DNA of 36,103 nt from a virus (IMGVR_UViG_3300025880_000039:1-36103), one strand, 5' to 3'; positions 15,389 to 22,452 are shown, counted from the first letter of the stretch. The notes: generated by a model from the sequence alone, not told the origin. Translations and numbers: made by a program.

Positions 15389-15498
15389 GTGGGTGGCTAT
15401 CATCACAAGTAAGATCGACTTGCCGCGGGACGGCGGTTGTTTAGCCTAGTGTGACGTTGCTACCAAATGTGCCAGCATTCAATTCAACGGCCACCCAC
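15389..15498. other. Stem-enclosed element, possible structured RNA
   Basis: GTGGGTGGC at 15389-15397 is perfectly complementary to GCCACCCAC at 15490-15498, enclosing 92 bases. Inside are CAAGT at 15406-15410 pairing with ACTTG at 15418-15422 across a 7-base loop, and a small GC hairpin at 15422-15434. It lies between converging genes. It does not fold as a tRNA (no U before the would-be anticodon, no T arm). Strand is unknown. It could be a regulatory RNA, a transcript-end structure, or a protein-binding site. Confidence 0.45.
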
Positions 15499-15505
15499 AC
15501 GATTA

Positions 15506-15616
15506 CTAGAATATAATACCCACTAGCGCCATCAAGCCAGCGCCGCTTGCGAAGCCAAAGATGGCTCCGACAAGTCCGGCGATGTGAATTTTACGCTCTA
15601 CCTCTTCGTCAGTCAT
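15506..15616 (-). CDS. 36-residue single-pass membrane microprotein
   Basis: A very small gene with a strong GGAGGGTG site and an ATG that overlaps the stop of the HTH gene upstream (ATGA). The product is MTDEEVERK, then one hydrophobic helix IAGLVGAIFGFASGAGLM with GxxxG-type spacing, then VGIIF. It is the last gene of the minus-strand operon. The GxxxG pattern suggests helix pairing in the membrane. Function unknown. Confidence 0.6.
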   Translation of the reverse strand: MTDEEVERKIHIAGLVGAIFGFASGAGLMALVGIIF

Positions 15617-16383
15617 CACTCACCCTCCTCAAAGCAGTTGTTCAACGGCTGAATAGGTTGCTTGCTAAACACCCATCGCCACTGCCGCTTGGTGTAACCC
15701 GGAACTTCCACGAAATCACGCGCGCGGTAAACCTTGTTCGCTTGCCACATTTTCTTGAGATAGCTTGACGTGCGAGGGACGCTATCACCCAGCAGCTCAG
15801 CGGCCTCTGCTGCCGTCACGCGCTGGTCATACGGGATCAAAGAAAACAGGCGATTGCCTTGGTCAATGCTGTGTTGTTTGCTGGCATCGGCTGCGCGCTG
15901 CATAGATGGGGCCACAGTTGTCGGCCTGCGCGGGCCAGATGGTAGAGCTTCACGTTTGCGCTGGCGATACATGAGATTTTCAAACTCCCACAGACAGTGG
16001 CCGTATGTGATCTCGTAGCGCTCGTGCTTATCGGTAACGCCCTCCAGCTTAGCCCTCAATCGCTCTGCTGCATCTTTTTCATATCGCGCTTTAGCAGATC
16101 GAGAAGCGCTTGCTGCTCTTCCAGCCGCTGCTTCAAGTTTGGCCGCATCGCCGTCTTCTGCTCCGTCAGCATTATGCTGTTGTTGCGCTCCAGCCTTTTT
16201 ATAATAATCTGAGTTTGGTCCGTACTCACGTTTTTTCCTTTCAAGTTTTATGTTCGCAGCCGAACAAATGCGATATATTGTTGACGGTGATACGCGCAGC
16301 AATTCTGCGGTTTCAATCTGTGACATGCCTTGCTGAGCGCAGTCAAGAACGTGGCGGGTGAGCGCATCTGGATCGTATTTCAT
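15616..16383 (-). CDS. HTH DNA-binding protein with second winged-helix-like part
   Basis: A 255-residue protein from ATG 16383, which has GGAGG 7-11 bases ahead; a longer frame to 16488 overlaps the upstream gene and is less likely. Residues 5-45 form a resolvase-type helix-turn-helix (MSQIETAELLRVSPSTIYRI). Residues about 70-120 are an Ala-rich, charged linker. Residues 120-160 contain YGHCLWEFENLMYRQRKRE, and residues 185-250 (VTAAEAAELLGDS, SSYLKKMWQANKVYR, KRQWRWVF) look like a winged helix. A likely transcription or replication regulator. It is coupled by ATGA overlaps to both flanking small genes. A candidate gene is nested in its linker. Confidence 0.75.
   Translation of the reverse strand: MKYDPDALTRHVLDCAQQGMSQIETAELLRVSPSTIYRICSAANIKLERKKREYGPNSDYYKKAGAQQQHNADGAEDGDAAKLEAAAGRAASASRSAKARYEKDAAERLRAKLEGVTDKHERYEITYGHCLWEFENLMYRQRKREALPSGPRRPTTVAPSMQRAADASKQHSIDQGNRLFSLIPYDQRVTAAEAAELLGDSVPRTSSYLKKMWQANKVYRARDFVEVPGYTKRQWRWVFSKQPIQPLNNCFEEGE
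16056..16229 (-). CDS. Nested coiled-coil protein in alternate frame
   Basis: A second reading frame inside the HTH gene, same strand. It opens with GTG at 16229, 6 bases after a good AAAGGA site at 16241-16236, just past an in-frame TAA, and encodes 57 residues: MSTDQTQIIIKRLERNNSI, then a Leu/Glu/Lys/Gln coiled coil ending KKMQQSD. The host frame here is an Ala-rich linker, as expected where one frame bends to fit another. A chance frame cannot be excluded without comparing relatives. Confidence 0.45.
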   Translation of the reverse strand: MSTDQTQIIIKRLERNNSIMLTEQKTAMRPNLKQRLEEQQALLDLLKRDMKKMQQSD

Positions 16384-16547
16384 TGGTAATCCTCCAAGGG
16401 GTCTATCTGGCCTACGCCGTTGCAGACTTCGCATTCTTCCATGTGGCTTCCAAAGTCGCCATGCCAAGTTGAGCTTTGACGAACCCAAACATCGCGCTCA
16501 ACCTCGCCTTCGCCATCGCATTCAGGGCAGTTGATTATATTAGTCAT
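16380..16547 (-). CDS. Small zinc-ribbon-like protein (two CxxC)
   Basis: A 55-residue protein with NCPECDGEGEVE near the start and ECEVCNGVGQID near the end, a DnaJ-like CxxCxGxG pair that would bind one zinc ion. Between them is a Trp-containing loop. The ATG at 16547 has AGGAGC upstream and overlaps the stop of the 29-residue gene; its own stop overlaps the HTH start. Such proteins often assist a larger partner, here possibly the HTH protein. Function unknown. Confidence 0.7.
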   Translation of the reverse strand: MTNIINCPECDGEGEVERDVWVRQSSTWHGDFGSHMEECEVCNGVGQIDPLEDYQ

Positions 16548-16633
16548 AGCATTGCGCTCCTGATGAACAATGGCACTGCAAACAGAGCCAAGAGGAATGT
16601 GATTTCGGCGGCGATTTCTAGCTTATGTTTCAT
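16544..16633 (-). CDS. 29-residue single-pass membrane microprotein
   Basis: The product is MKHKLEIAAE followed by a hydrophobic helix ITFLLALFAVPLFI and a short RSAML end. GGGAGA precedes the ATG. The stop overlaps the start of the zinc-ribbon-like gene (ATG-TGA overlap), which argues that it is translated. Function unknown; a second membrane microprotein lies at the other end of this operon. Confidence 0.55.
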   Translation of the reverse strand: MKHKLEIAAEITFLLALFAVPLFIRSAML

Positions 16634-16655
16634 TGCTGGTTCTCCCGGTTTGAGT

Positions 16656-16673
16656 GGGGAGCCGAAGCTCCCC
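16656..16673. terminator. Stem-loop within the minus-strand operon
   Basis: GGGGAGC at 16656-16662 pairs with GCTCCCC at 16667-16673 around a CGAA tetraloop. There is no U-run on either side, so it may be a weak attenuator or an mRNA-stabilising or processing hairpin between the first gene and the downstream small genes. Confidence 0.55.
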
Positions 16674-16680
16674 GGTTGTG

Positions 16681-16995
16681 TTAAATGTAAAATTTGCCTG
16701 CGCCGCCACCAATGTCTGAGAACCGTCTATCAGCGCGCAAAACTTTTTTTCCACCGCGCGGGCCGATAACAACAGACAAGGTGGTGGCGTATAACGTGCC
16801 TTCCCCGAAGCAGCAGAAGCTGGCGTATGAGCCATGATCGGATACATCAATGCGTAAGTCATACTCTGGAGCATCTCCTTCGATTGAACTCTGCGTGTTT
16901 TTCTTCATTGCAGACATCAAGCGAAGTGCTGCTCGCTTTTGAGACATGTTGAGTTTTGATGCGTCGATTTTTTCGATTGCTGTTGCGATTGTCAT
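16681..16995 (-). CDS. Unknown protein, first gene of minus-strand operon
   Basis: A 104-residue protein. Residues 1-35 are a helix-rich, basic segment (SKLNMSQKRAALRLMSAMKK); residues 42-104 look like beta strands with LRIDVSDHGSYASFCCFG and VVIGPRGGKKVLRADRRF. GGAG lies about 8 bases before the ATG. It is the first gene from the divergent promoter region. No family was recognised. Downstream hairpin and microgenes suggest an early regulatory or host-takeover role. Confidence 0.65.
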   Translation of the reverse strand: MTIATAIEKIDASKLNMSQKRAALRLMSAMKKNTQSSIEGDAPEYDLRIDVSDHGSYASFCCFGEGTLYATTLSVVIGPRGGKKVLRADRRFSDIGGGAGKFYI

Positions 16996-17039
16996 ATCCG
17001 TTCTCCATCTGTTTATACAATTACACTAATCCGCAAATC

Positions 17040-17098
17040 ATCCTATGTAAATACTAAAGATGCACTTGCATAAACTTTTTTTAGGATGTAACGTCCTA
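17040..17098 (+). promoter_or_regulatory. Promoter/operator between divergent operons
   Basis: A promoter-like pair, TTGCAT at 17066-17071 and TAACGT at 17089-17094 with a 17-base spacer, faces the plus-strand early genes. Over the -10 lies an inverted repeat, TAGGA 17082-17086 and TCCTA 17094-17098. A further half-site ATCCTA occurs at 17040-17045. The next gene encodes a ribbon-helix-helix protein, so autoregulation is likely but inferred. Confidence 0.55.
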
Positions 17099-17121
17099 TC
17101 AAATTAACCTTGGAGGGTGAC

Positions 17122-17283
17122 ATGAAGAAAGAAAGTCGAGTGGTCTTAACTGAAGCCCAGCATGAGGCGCTGACGTTAGCCGCCGAGCGCACTGGCATGG
17201 CGCTGGCCACGTTTATCAGGTCGGCGGCACTAACCGTGGCGGCCAATGCAGGCATTCACGCTGAACAGCCGCGAGCTGACTAA
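17122..17283 (+). CDS. Ribbon-helix-helix regulator (Arc/CopG-like)
   Basis: A 53-residue protein with a beta strand (ESRVVLT) followed by two helices (EAQHEALTLAAERTGMAL and TFIRSAALTVA), the exact length and order of a ribbon-helix-helix repressor that binds DNA as a dimer. TTGGAGG gives a strong ribosome site. It is the first plus-strand gene after the divergent control region, which contains an inverted repeat suited to a dimeric repressor. The stop overlaps the next ATG. The family call is firm by pattern; its target is inferred. Confidence 0.8.
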   Translation: MKKESRVVLTEAQHEALTLAAERTGMALATFIRSAALTVAANAGIHAEQPRAD

Positions 17284-17672
17284 TGGTCAACGGGCGCAAT
17301 AAGGGTGCAAGTTTCGAGCGGGAAGTTGCCAACATGCTTCGCGATGAGCTGGGCATAGGTTTCAAGCGCGACCTTGAGCAATACCGGGCTGGCGCTCATG
17401 CTGACCTGATCCCAGACGATCCGGCATTCCCGTTTACCTTGGAGCTAAAGCGTTACAAGGACGGCCCAATTGGCGGTGCGCCTGCATGGTGGGAGCAAGT
17501 TAAAATTGCCGCTGAGCGTGAGCAGAAGATGCCGTGCCTAATATATAAATACGACCGTAAGCCAATGCGATGTGTGATCCCGCTGGCTGCGTTAACCGAT
17601 TGCGATCACGATTACACTGTAGAGGTCGATTTCGAGACCTTCTGCTATATTGCTAGGGAGGCAATGCAATGA
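17283..17672 (+). CDS. Holliday-junction-resolvase-like PD-(D/E)XK nuclease
   Basis: A 129-residue protein with NKGASFEREVANMLRDEL (Glu in helix 1), RAGAHADLIP (metal-binding Asp region), and FTLELKRY (ExK), the ordered core of PD-(D/E)XK nucleases. Such small phage enzymes commonly resolve branched DNA before packaging. It sits directly before exonuclease, SSB and helicase genes, consistent with recombination-dependent replication. Start overlaps the regulator stop, end overlaps the next gene. Resolvase rather than another nuclease role is inferred. Confidence 0.72.
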   Translation: MVNGRNKGASFEREVANMLRDELGIGFKRDLEQYRAGAHADLIPDDPAFPFTLELKRYKDGPIGGAPAWWEQVKIAAEREQKMPCLIYKYDRKPMRCVIPLAALTDCDHDYTVEVDFETFCYIAREAMQ

Positions 17673-18022
17673 CTGAAATAAAACTTACAGGCAAAGAAGA
17701 CCTTTGCGAAATTTCCGAAAAAAATTACTTTCCTACTGGTCGAAATTGGTCAGACGACAGCAAATCATTTGAAAAAATATTAAATGATAGTTGTGACTTT
17801 GCTCTTCGCCTTGGGATGCTTGAGGCGTTGGATTCAATGTTTCTGAAAATTAATGTAGTTGATGGGGAACCTGAATTTACGGCTTATGTAGCAATCGCTG
17901 ACCACAAATTTTCGGCGTTAAAGGTTTTAGACAACAGCTTTATTCAAGGAGACGTTGATTGTGATATGAAGTTAAGATTTGATTATCCCGACAACGAACT
18001 TACGGCGGAGATTGTTGAATGA
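17669..18022 (+). CDS. Unknown acidic protein, AT-rich gene
   Basis: A 117-residue protein with alternating helices and strands (ALRLGMLEALDSMFLKIN, FTAYVAIADHKFSAL, then an acidic end). The bases are clearly more A/T-rich than in the flanking nuclease and exonuclease genes, suggesting separate acquisition. It overlaps both neighbours by 4 bases, so it is embedded in the operon. No family recognised. Confidence 0.65.
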   Translation: MTEIKLTGKEDLCEISEKNYFPTGRNWSDDSKSFEKILNDSCDFALRLGMLEALDSMFLKINVVDGEPEFTAYVAIADHKFSALKVLDNSFIQGDVDCDMKLRFDYPDNELTAEIVE

Positions 18023-18813
18023 TCCCTGCTGACAGATTATCCAACACGGAATACCATTCCAAAAAGGATCACATATCGTCATCTGACGTTAAGATGGTCC
18101 ACAGCAAATCGCTGGCACATTGGAAGGCGAAGACATACAGCTCAAGCCCAGTGTTTGATATGGGAACCGCCGTACACGCAATGGTGCTAGAGGATGGCAA
18201 GGGTATCATCCGTGGGCCAGAGACCCGCCGGGGTAAGGCTTGGACGGAAGCACATGAAGAAGCACAGGCAAACGATCAGACCTTGCTGACCGCCGGCGAC
18301 TATGACCTTGCGCGGAATATTGCCGATAGCGTACTGTTTCATCCAGCTGGTCAACGCATGGCTGGGCCGACAACGGTCAACGAGGCCAGCTTCTTTGCCA
18401 CTGACCCTCAGACTGGGCTGAAAATCAAGTGCCGCCCAGATAGCTACTGGGATGCCAAAGGTGTCCTATACGATCTCAAGACGTGTCAGGATGCTTCACC
18501 CAGAGGCGTGGCGAAGGACATGATTTCGTACAACTACGCAATACAGCAGGCCTTTTACATGCACTGCATTGAGCAGGCGGGATATGAGGCGTCACAATTT
18601 GTATTTGTTAACGTCGAGAAGTCTGGCGCGTTTGCAGTCTCGACAAATATCATACATGAGGAATATCTTGACTGGGCCAAGGGCGAAATGCACATGACCC
18701 TGCGCAAGATTGCTAAAGCCAACGAGGCCCAGAAGTGGGACACTGGTTGGTCAGATCAAACTAATGTGATTGATCTGCCACGATGGCTGCGCTTAGATGC
18801 AGTCGAACTTTAA
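18019..18813 (+). CDS. RecE-like 5'-3' exonuclease (PD-(D/E)XK)
   Basis: A 264-residue protein like the nuclease domain of RecE (exonuclease VIII). Residues 20-60 carry ISSSDVKMVHSKSLAHW and DMGTAVHAMVLE with the conserved His. Residues about 130-165 carry LKIKCRPDSYW and LYDLKTCQDAS, the metal-binding Asp and DxK motifs, and NYAIQQAFYM follows as the Q/Y motif. The enzyme would resect double-stranded ends and hand single strands to the SSB-like protein encoded next. It has the usual length for phage homologues. Confidence 0.87.
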   Translation: MIPADRLSNTEYHSKKDHISSSDVKMVHSKSLAHWKAKTYSSSPVFDMGTAVHAMVLEDGKGIIRGPETRRGKAWTEAHEEAQANDQTLLTAGDYDLARNIADSVLFHPAGQRMAGPTTVNEASFFATDPQTGLKIKCRPDSYWDAKGVLYDLKTCQDASPRGVAKDMISYNYAIQQAFYMHCIEQAGYEASQFVFVNVEKSGAFAVSTNIIHEEYLDWAKGEMHMTLRKIAKANEAQKWDTGWSDQTNVIDLPRWLRLDAVEL

Positions 18814-18831
18814 TAGCTTGGAGAAAAACAG

Positions 18832-19476
18832 ATGGCTAAAACAGACTTTAAACCCGTAATGATCCGCAACGTGGAATTTAAGTACCCCCGGCTCAACGCC
18901 TGTTACCGTTACAATACTTCGGAAAAGAAAAGCGAAGAGTGCGCGCCAACGGCGTCAAACGCGGCTTACTCTATCGCTTGGGAGATGTCAGCTGATGACG
19001 CTAAAACGCTGCACGCCGATCTGAAGGCACACTATGAGACGTGCCAGACTAAAGCGCCATTCAATAAAATTTTCGGAATGAAGAAACTTGACAGCGGCAA
19101 CTTTGAGTTCCGCGCCAAGCGCAACGGCACAAACAGCCAAGGTCAGCAGAACGAAAAGCCTCGCGTCATCGACGGCATGAAGCAGCCTCTGGCAGACACA
19201 GCTTTCTGGGGCGGCTCAAAGGGTAGCATCAAGGTGACAGCGTATCCCGTGACCGATCCAGACGGCAACGGTGGCATCTCGCTGCTGATTGATACCGTGC
19301 AGGTTACGCACGCAGTCTACGGCGGCGGCGGCCTCGATGACTTTGATGAAGTGCCGACAACAATGGCTGGCGGCGTTGACGCATCGCTGGATGACTTTGG
19401 CCCAGCCGCTGCACCAGCTCAGTCGCCAGCGCAAGACATGGCCGACGCGCTCGACGGGGACGAAATTCCGTTTTGA
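18832..19476 (+). CDS. Single-stranded DNA-binding protein
   Basis: A 214-residue protein with a basic OB-fold-like core and a strongly acidic tail ending DALDGDEIPF, the hallmark C-terminal tip of SSB proteins used for partner contact. Segments such as APFNKIFGMKKL, FRAKRNG and AFWGGSKGSIKV fit phage SSBs of the T7 gp2.5/DUF2815 kind. A TTGGAG site precedes the ATG. It follows the RecE-like exonuclease and is followed by a strong terminator. Confidence 0.83.
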   Translation: MAKTDFKPVMIRNVEFKYPRLNACYRYNTSEKKSEECAPTASNAAYSIAWEMSADDAKTLHADLKAHYETCQTKAPFNKIFGMKKLDSGNFEFRAKRNGTNSQGQQNEKPRVIDGMKQPLADTAFWGGSKGSIKVTAYPVTDPDGNGGISLLIDTVQVTHAVYGGGGLDDFDEVPTTMAGGVDASLDDFGPAAAPAQSPAQDMADALDGDEIPF

Positions 19477-19487
19477 GTATAAGAAAA

Positions 19488-19517
19488 CCCCCGGCAGTTG
19501 GGACGCTGCCGGGGGTT
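19488..19517 (+). terminator. Strong stem-loop after SSB gene
   Basis: CCCCCGGCAG at 19488-19497 pairs perfectly with CTGCCGGGGG at 19506-19515 across an 8-base loop, with AAAA before and TT after. It starts 11 bases after the SSB stop. The U-tract is short, so partial termination between SSB and primase-helicase is likely. Confidence 0.75.
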
Positions 19518-19560
19518 AAAGTGAAAGCGAACCCACGATTGGATGGAGAAAGGTCCGAAC

Positions 19561-21864
19561 ATGCACAGACTAACAAAGACAAGCGACGTTGGCAAGAAAG
19601 AGCTGCTACTTGCAGCAGGTGCGCGCGACACTCGCATTAATCAAACCGGGTCAGAGTACGACGGCATTACAATCGGTAAAATAGCTAAGCTCGTCAGCGA
19701 ACCGCAGGCGACCGAAAAGGCCGACGCGCTGTTTTTCATTCCGTCAACTTATCGCGAACACGATGGCAGAAGTCACGCGACACAGCGCGAGCATGGCGAG
19801 TATTGGATGCTGGCCATTGACGTTGACGAGGGCGACCCATCGCTCACCGAGGTCAAGTCAGCCGTTGAGCGTGTCACTGGCAACGCATCCTCACTGATCT
19901 ATTCGTCATCCGGGGCAACAGAAGACAATCGCAAGTGGCGTGCGCTCATCCCGCTGTCAGAGCCGATCAGCGGTGAGGACTACGTTGACGCCCAGCTCGC
20001 ACTGTTTGACCTCATGCAACAGGAAGGCATCACATGCGATGCAGCCCTCTCACGCACTGGTCAGCCGATCTATCTGCCAAATGTGCCGCCAGCTCGACGT
20101 GATAACTTCGGACAGCCAGAGTTTTATCACGGGCTGCGCAATCGCGGTGAGGGTTTACTGATCCCAACCGAAAGCAAAATCTGGGCAAACTTAGAGTTTC
20201 GCCGGAAGAATGAAGCCATCGCAGCTGAACGTGCCGCCGCCGAGCGCCAGCTGCGTGCGCAAAATCGTGCGCAACAGCGAAAAGATTTCGATGACGTTGA
20301 TCCAGTTGCCGAGTTCAACCGTAATAATACAATAGCCGACATGATGCTGCGCCACGGTTACGAGAAACTTGGCCGATCAGACAGCTACCGCTCCCCAATG
20401 CAGACATCCGGCTCACACGCCACTAAAGATTTCGGCACGCATTGGGTCAGCCTGTCAGGCTCAGACCGGGCGGCTGGCATTGGCCAGACCAGCGCAGAGT
20501 TTTGCTGGGGTGATGCCTTCGATCTTTACTGTTACTTTGAACATGACAACGACATGCGAGCCGCCGTGCGCACTTACGCCGCCGAGCTGCGGCCCAGTAA
20601 GTTTGATGAGGTCAACCAACAGTTACCTGAGCCAGATGACGGGCTGGATGACTTTGACACTATACCCGACCCCGAGATTGAGCCTGAGAGCCAACCTGAG
20701 CCTGCACAGAGGCTCGAATGGCCAACGCCGGTTGGAACTATCGACGAGGCAAGTTTACCTCGCAGACGGTGGATTTACGGGCATCACCACATTCGCGGCT
20801 TTGTCAGCGTCACGGCGTCAGCTGGTGGCATCGGCAAAACCTCGCTCACAATGGTTGAGGCGCTGGCTGTGGTCACTGGCCGGCCATTGCTGGGCGAGAA
20901 GGTACATGAGCCAACAAATGTTTGGATCGTCAACCTAGAAGATGACATGGCCGAGATGCAAATCAGACTGGCCGCCGCCATGAAGCAACATAACGTCACG
21001 CACCCGGAGATAGCTGGCAAACTGTTCATGGATGCGGAAGACACAATTGGCATCACGCTGGCTGCGGAAACCAGAGACGGCATCGAGACCAATGACGCCT
21101 TCCTGAGCCACATGCGAGACAAGATAAAAGCCAACGACATCGGCCTTGTGATAATTGATCCATTCATCTCGACGCACGAAGTCAACGAAAACTCAAACAT
21201 GAGTGTGCAGAAGGTGGTCGCAATGCTGCGCCAGCTGGCCAGAGAGGCTGGCTGCGCCGTGCATGTGGTTCACCATGTGCGCAAAGGCAACGGAGAGGAT
21301 GCTGATATTGACAGCGTGCGCGGCGCAGGCTCACTGATCGGCGCAGCTCGCGCAGCCAGAGTTATCAACAAAGTTAAGTTTGAGGACGCCGTGGCGCTCG
21401 GAGTGCCAGAGGCCAGCGCGACAGGTGTCTTCCGGGTAGATGACGGGAAGGCCAATCTCAGCGCACCTCTGCCAGCGGATAAGGCAATCTACCGCCGCAT
21501 GGTCAGCACAAAGCTCGACAACGGCGAATACGTTGGCGTGGCCGTTGAGTTCAAGCTACCCGATCAGTGGGAGGGCATGACGACCCGTGTGGTTAACAAC
21601 ATGCTTGATCTGATCGACAAAGGCCCAGAGGACGGCGAGAAGTATTCTATCAGGCCGCAGGACAAGCAACGCTGGGTTGGCTCGGTCATCACAGGTTACA
21701 GGTTCTCAGACCTAGACCACACAAAGACAGCAGGGCAGGCAAAGGCAATCCTGCGCCAGTGGAATGACGAAGGTCTGCTGGAGGAAATTGTCTATCACAG
21801 CCCAAGCCAGCGCCGGGAGCGCAAGGGCGTTGTATCAACGGGCAGAGTTGGGGAGATGAACTGA
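19561..21864 (+). CDS. Primase-helicase, RepA-like ATPase
   Basis: A 767-residue replication protein. ATG 19561 is preferred over 19543 because GGAGAAAGG lies just before it. Residues about 60-190 look like a degenerate primase-type domain (YWMLAIDVDEGD, LIYSSSGATEDNRKWRALIPL, SRTGQPIYLPNVPPAR). From about residue 405 the ATPase is RecA/RepA-like (AAA_25): ASAGGIGKTSL Walker A at 418-428, LVIIDPF Walker B near 530-535, VVHHVRKG, and RGAGSLIGAARAARV. The C-terminus holds a helical domain. No DNA polymerase gene is present, so this protein would load host polymerase. It is followed by a repeat array resembling an origin. Confidence 0.85.
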   Translation: MHRLTKTSDVGKKELLLAAGARDTRINQTGSEYDGITIGKIAKLVSEPQATEKADALFFIPSTYREHDGRSHATQREHGEYWMLAIDVDEGDPSLTEVKSAVERVTGNASSLIYSSSGATEDNRKWRALIPLSEPISGEDYVDAQLALFDLMQQEGITCDAALSRTGQPIYLPNVPPARRDNFGQPEFYHGLRNRGEGLLIPTESKIWANLEFRRKNEAIAAERAAAERQLRAQNRAQQRKDFDDVDPVAEFNRNNTIADMMLRHGYEKLGRSDSYRSPMQTSGSHATKDFGTHWVSLSGSDRAAGIGQTSAEFCWGDAFDLYCYFEHDNDMRAAVRTYAAELRPSKFDEVNQQLPEPDDGLDDFDTIPDPEIEPESQPEPAQRLEWPTPVGTIDEASLPRRRWIYGHHHIRGFVSVTASAGGIGKTSLTMVEALAVVTGRPLLGEKVHEPTNVWIVNLEDDMAEMQIRLAAAMKQHNVTHPEIAGKLFMDAEDTIGITLAAETRDGIETNDAFLSHMRDKIKANDIGLVIIDPFISTHEVNENSNMSVQKVVAMLRQLAREAGCAVHVVHHVRKGNGEDADIDSVRGAGSLIGAARAARVINKVKFEDAVALGVPEASATGVFRVDDGKANLSAPLPADKAIYRRMVSTKLDNGEYVGVAVEFKLPDQWEGMTTRVVNNMLDLIDKGPEDGEKYSIRPQDKQRWVGSVITGYRFSDLDHTKTAGQAKAILRQWNDEGLLEEIVYHSPSQRRERKGVVSTGRVGEMN

Positions 21865-22229
21865 TGGAAGTGAAAAGCACACGACGTGAGTGGACGGGGG
21901 ATTGGAGCGATTGCTTCTACCGAGATGACGATTACGAGCAATATGACAACGTGCAGATGTTCGCAAACATAGCCGACCATTTGTACGACCTATGTGGAGG
22001 CGAAACGCCGCTGTACTGGCCAAACTACGAGAAAGCGCCGTGGCACCTGCAATGCGCAATCACAGTAAATGGCAGGCCAACGGAGATGAACTTCTGGCCG
22101 CACAAGGCAAAGGCTCAGATCAGCTATCAAAAGGTGACTGAGGGGTGGATGGAAATCCATATGCTGATAAACTCAGTGTTCTTCGCCAACGACGATCAAG
22201 ACGAGGATGATTTCGATGTTATCGAGTAG
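21864..22229 (+). CDS. Unknown acidic protein after helicase
   Basis: A 121-residue protein, rich in Asp, Tyr and Trp (YRDDDYEQYDNVQMF, YWPNYEKAPWHLQCA, MNFWPHKAKAQISYQ) with an acidic end. Its ATG overlaps the helicase stop (TGATGG), so it is coupled. The stop adjoins the repeat array. No family recognised; an acidic DNA-mimic-like or helicase partner role is only a possibility. Confidence 0.65.
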   Translation: MEVKSTRREWTGDWSDCFYRDDDYEQYDNVQMFANIADHLYDLCGGETPLYWPNYEKAPWHLQCAITVNGRPTEMNFWPHKAKAQISYQKVTEGWMEIHMLINSVFFANDDQDEDDFDVIE

Positions 22230-22396
22230 TGCGTCAGTGGAAAATTTCAGTGACGCATGTGTGACGCGCAGTGACGCATTGCTGAAATTCGGTCAATTTG
22301 TGGGTGATTCGGAAATCGAGCAAACCCCTTATTTATATAGTGCGTCAGTGGATTTGCTGAATTTTCCTACGGAAAATTTACCTCCAGTGACGCACT
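22229..22396. repeat. Nested TGCGTCA/TGACGCA repeats, candidate origin
   Basis: TGCGTCA occurs at 22230 and 22341, its complement TGACGCA at 22251, 22272 and 22388, and a variant TGACGCG at 22262. Copies at 22230-22239 and 22248-22257 form an inverted repeat around AAATTT. A 14-base inverted repeat (22340-22353 with 22383-22396, one mismatch) encloses a second palindrome, AATTTTCC-TAC-GGAAAATT at 22360-22378. This noncoding stretch after the helicase gene looks like an iteron-type origin or a multi-site operator. Together with the terminator it makes up most of the gap 22230-22573. Confidence 0.7.
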
Positions 22397-22415
22397 TTGT
22401 CAAGGCGCAGGTCTT

Positions 22416-22452
22416 AAAAAGAGTTCGCAAAAGCGAACACTCTCTTTTTTTG
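22416..22452 (+). terminator. Intrinsic terminator of early operon
   Basis: GTTCGC at 22423-22428 pairs with GCGAAC at 22433-22438 around AAAA, followed after a short bulge by TCTC and T8 at 22445-22452; an A-run precedes the stem, giving it some two-way potential. It ends the replication transcript. The remaining bases 22453-22573 show no clear promoter. Confidence 0.88.

Noticed and set aside
15389-15498. Possible tRNA or tmRNA
   Set aside because: A 5-bp stem with a 7-base loop exists, but there is no U33, T arm or CCA-type end.
15547-16361. Plus-strand frames opposite the HTH gene
   Set aside because: They lack ribosome sites and domain patterns, while the minus frames have coupled starts.
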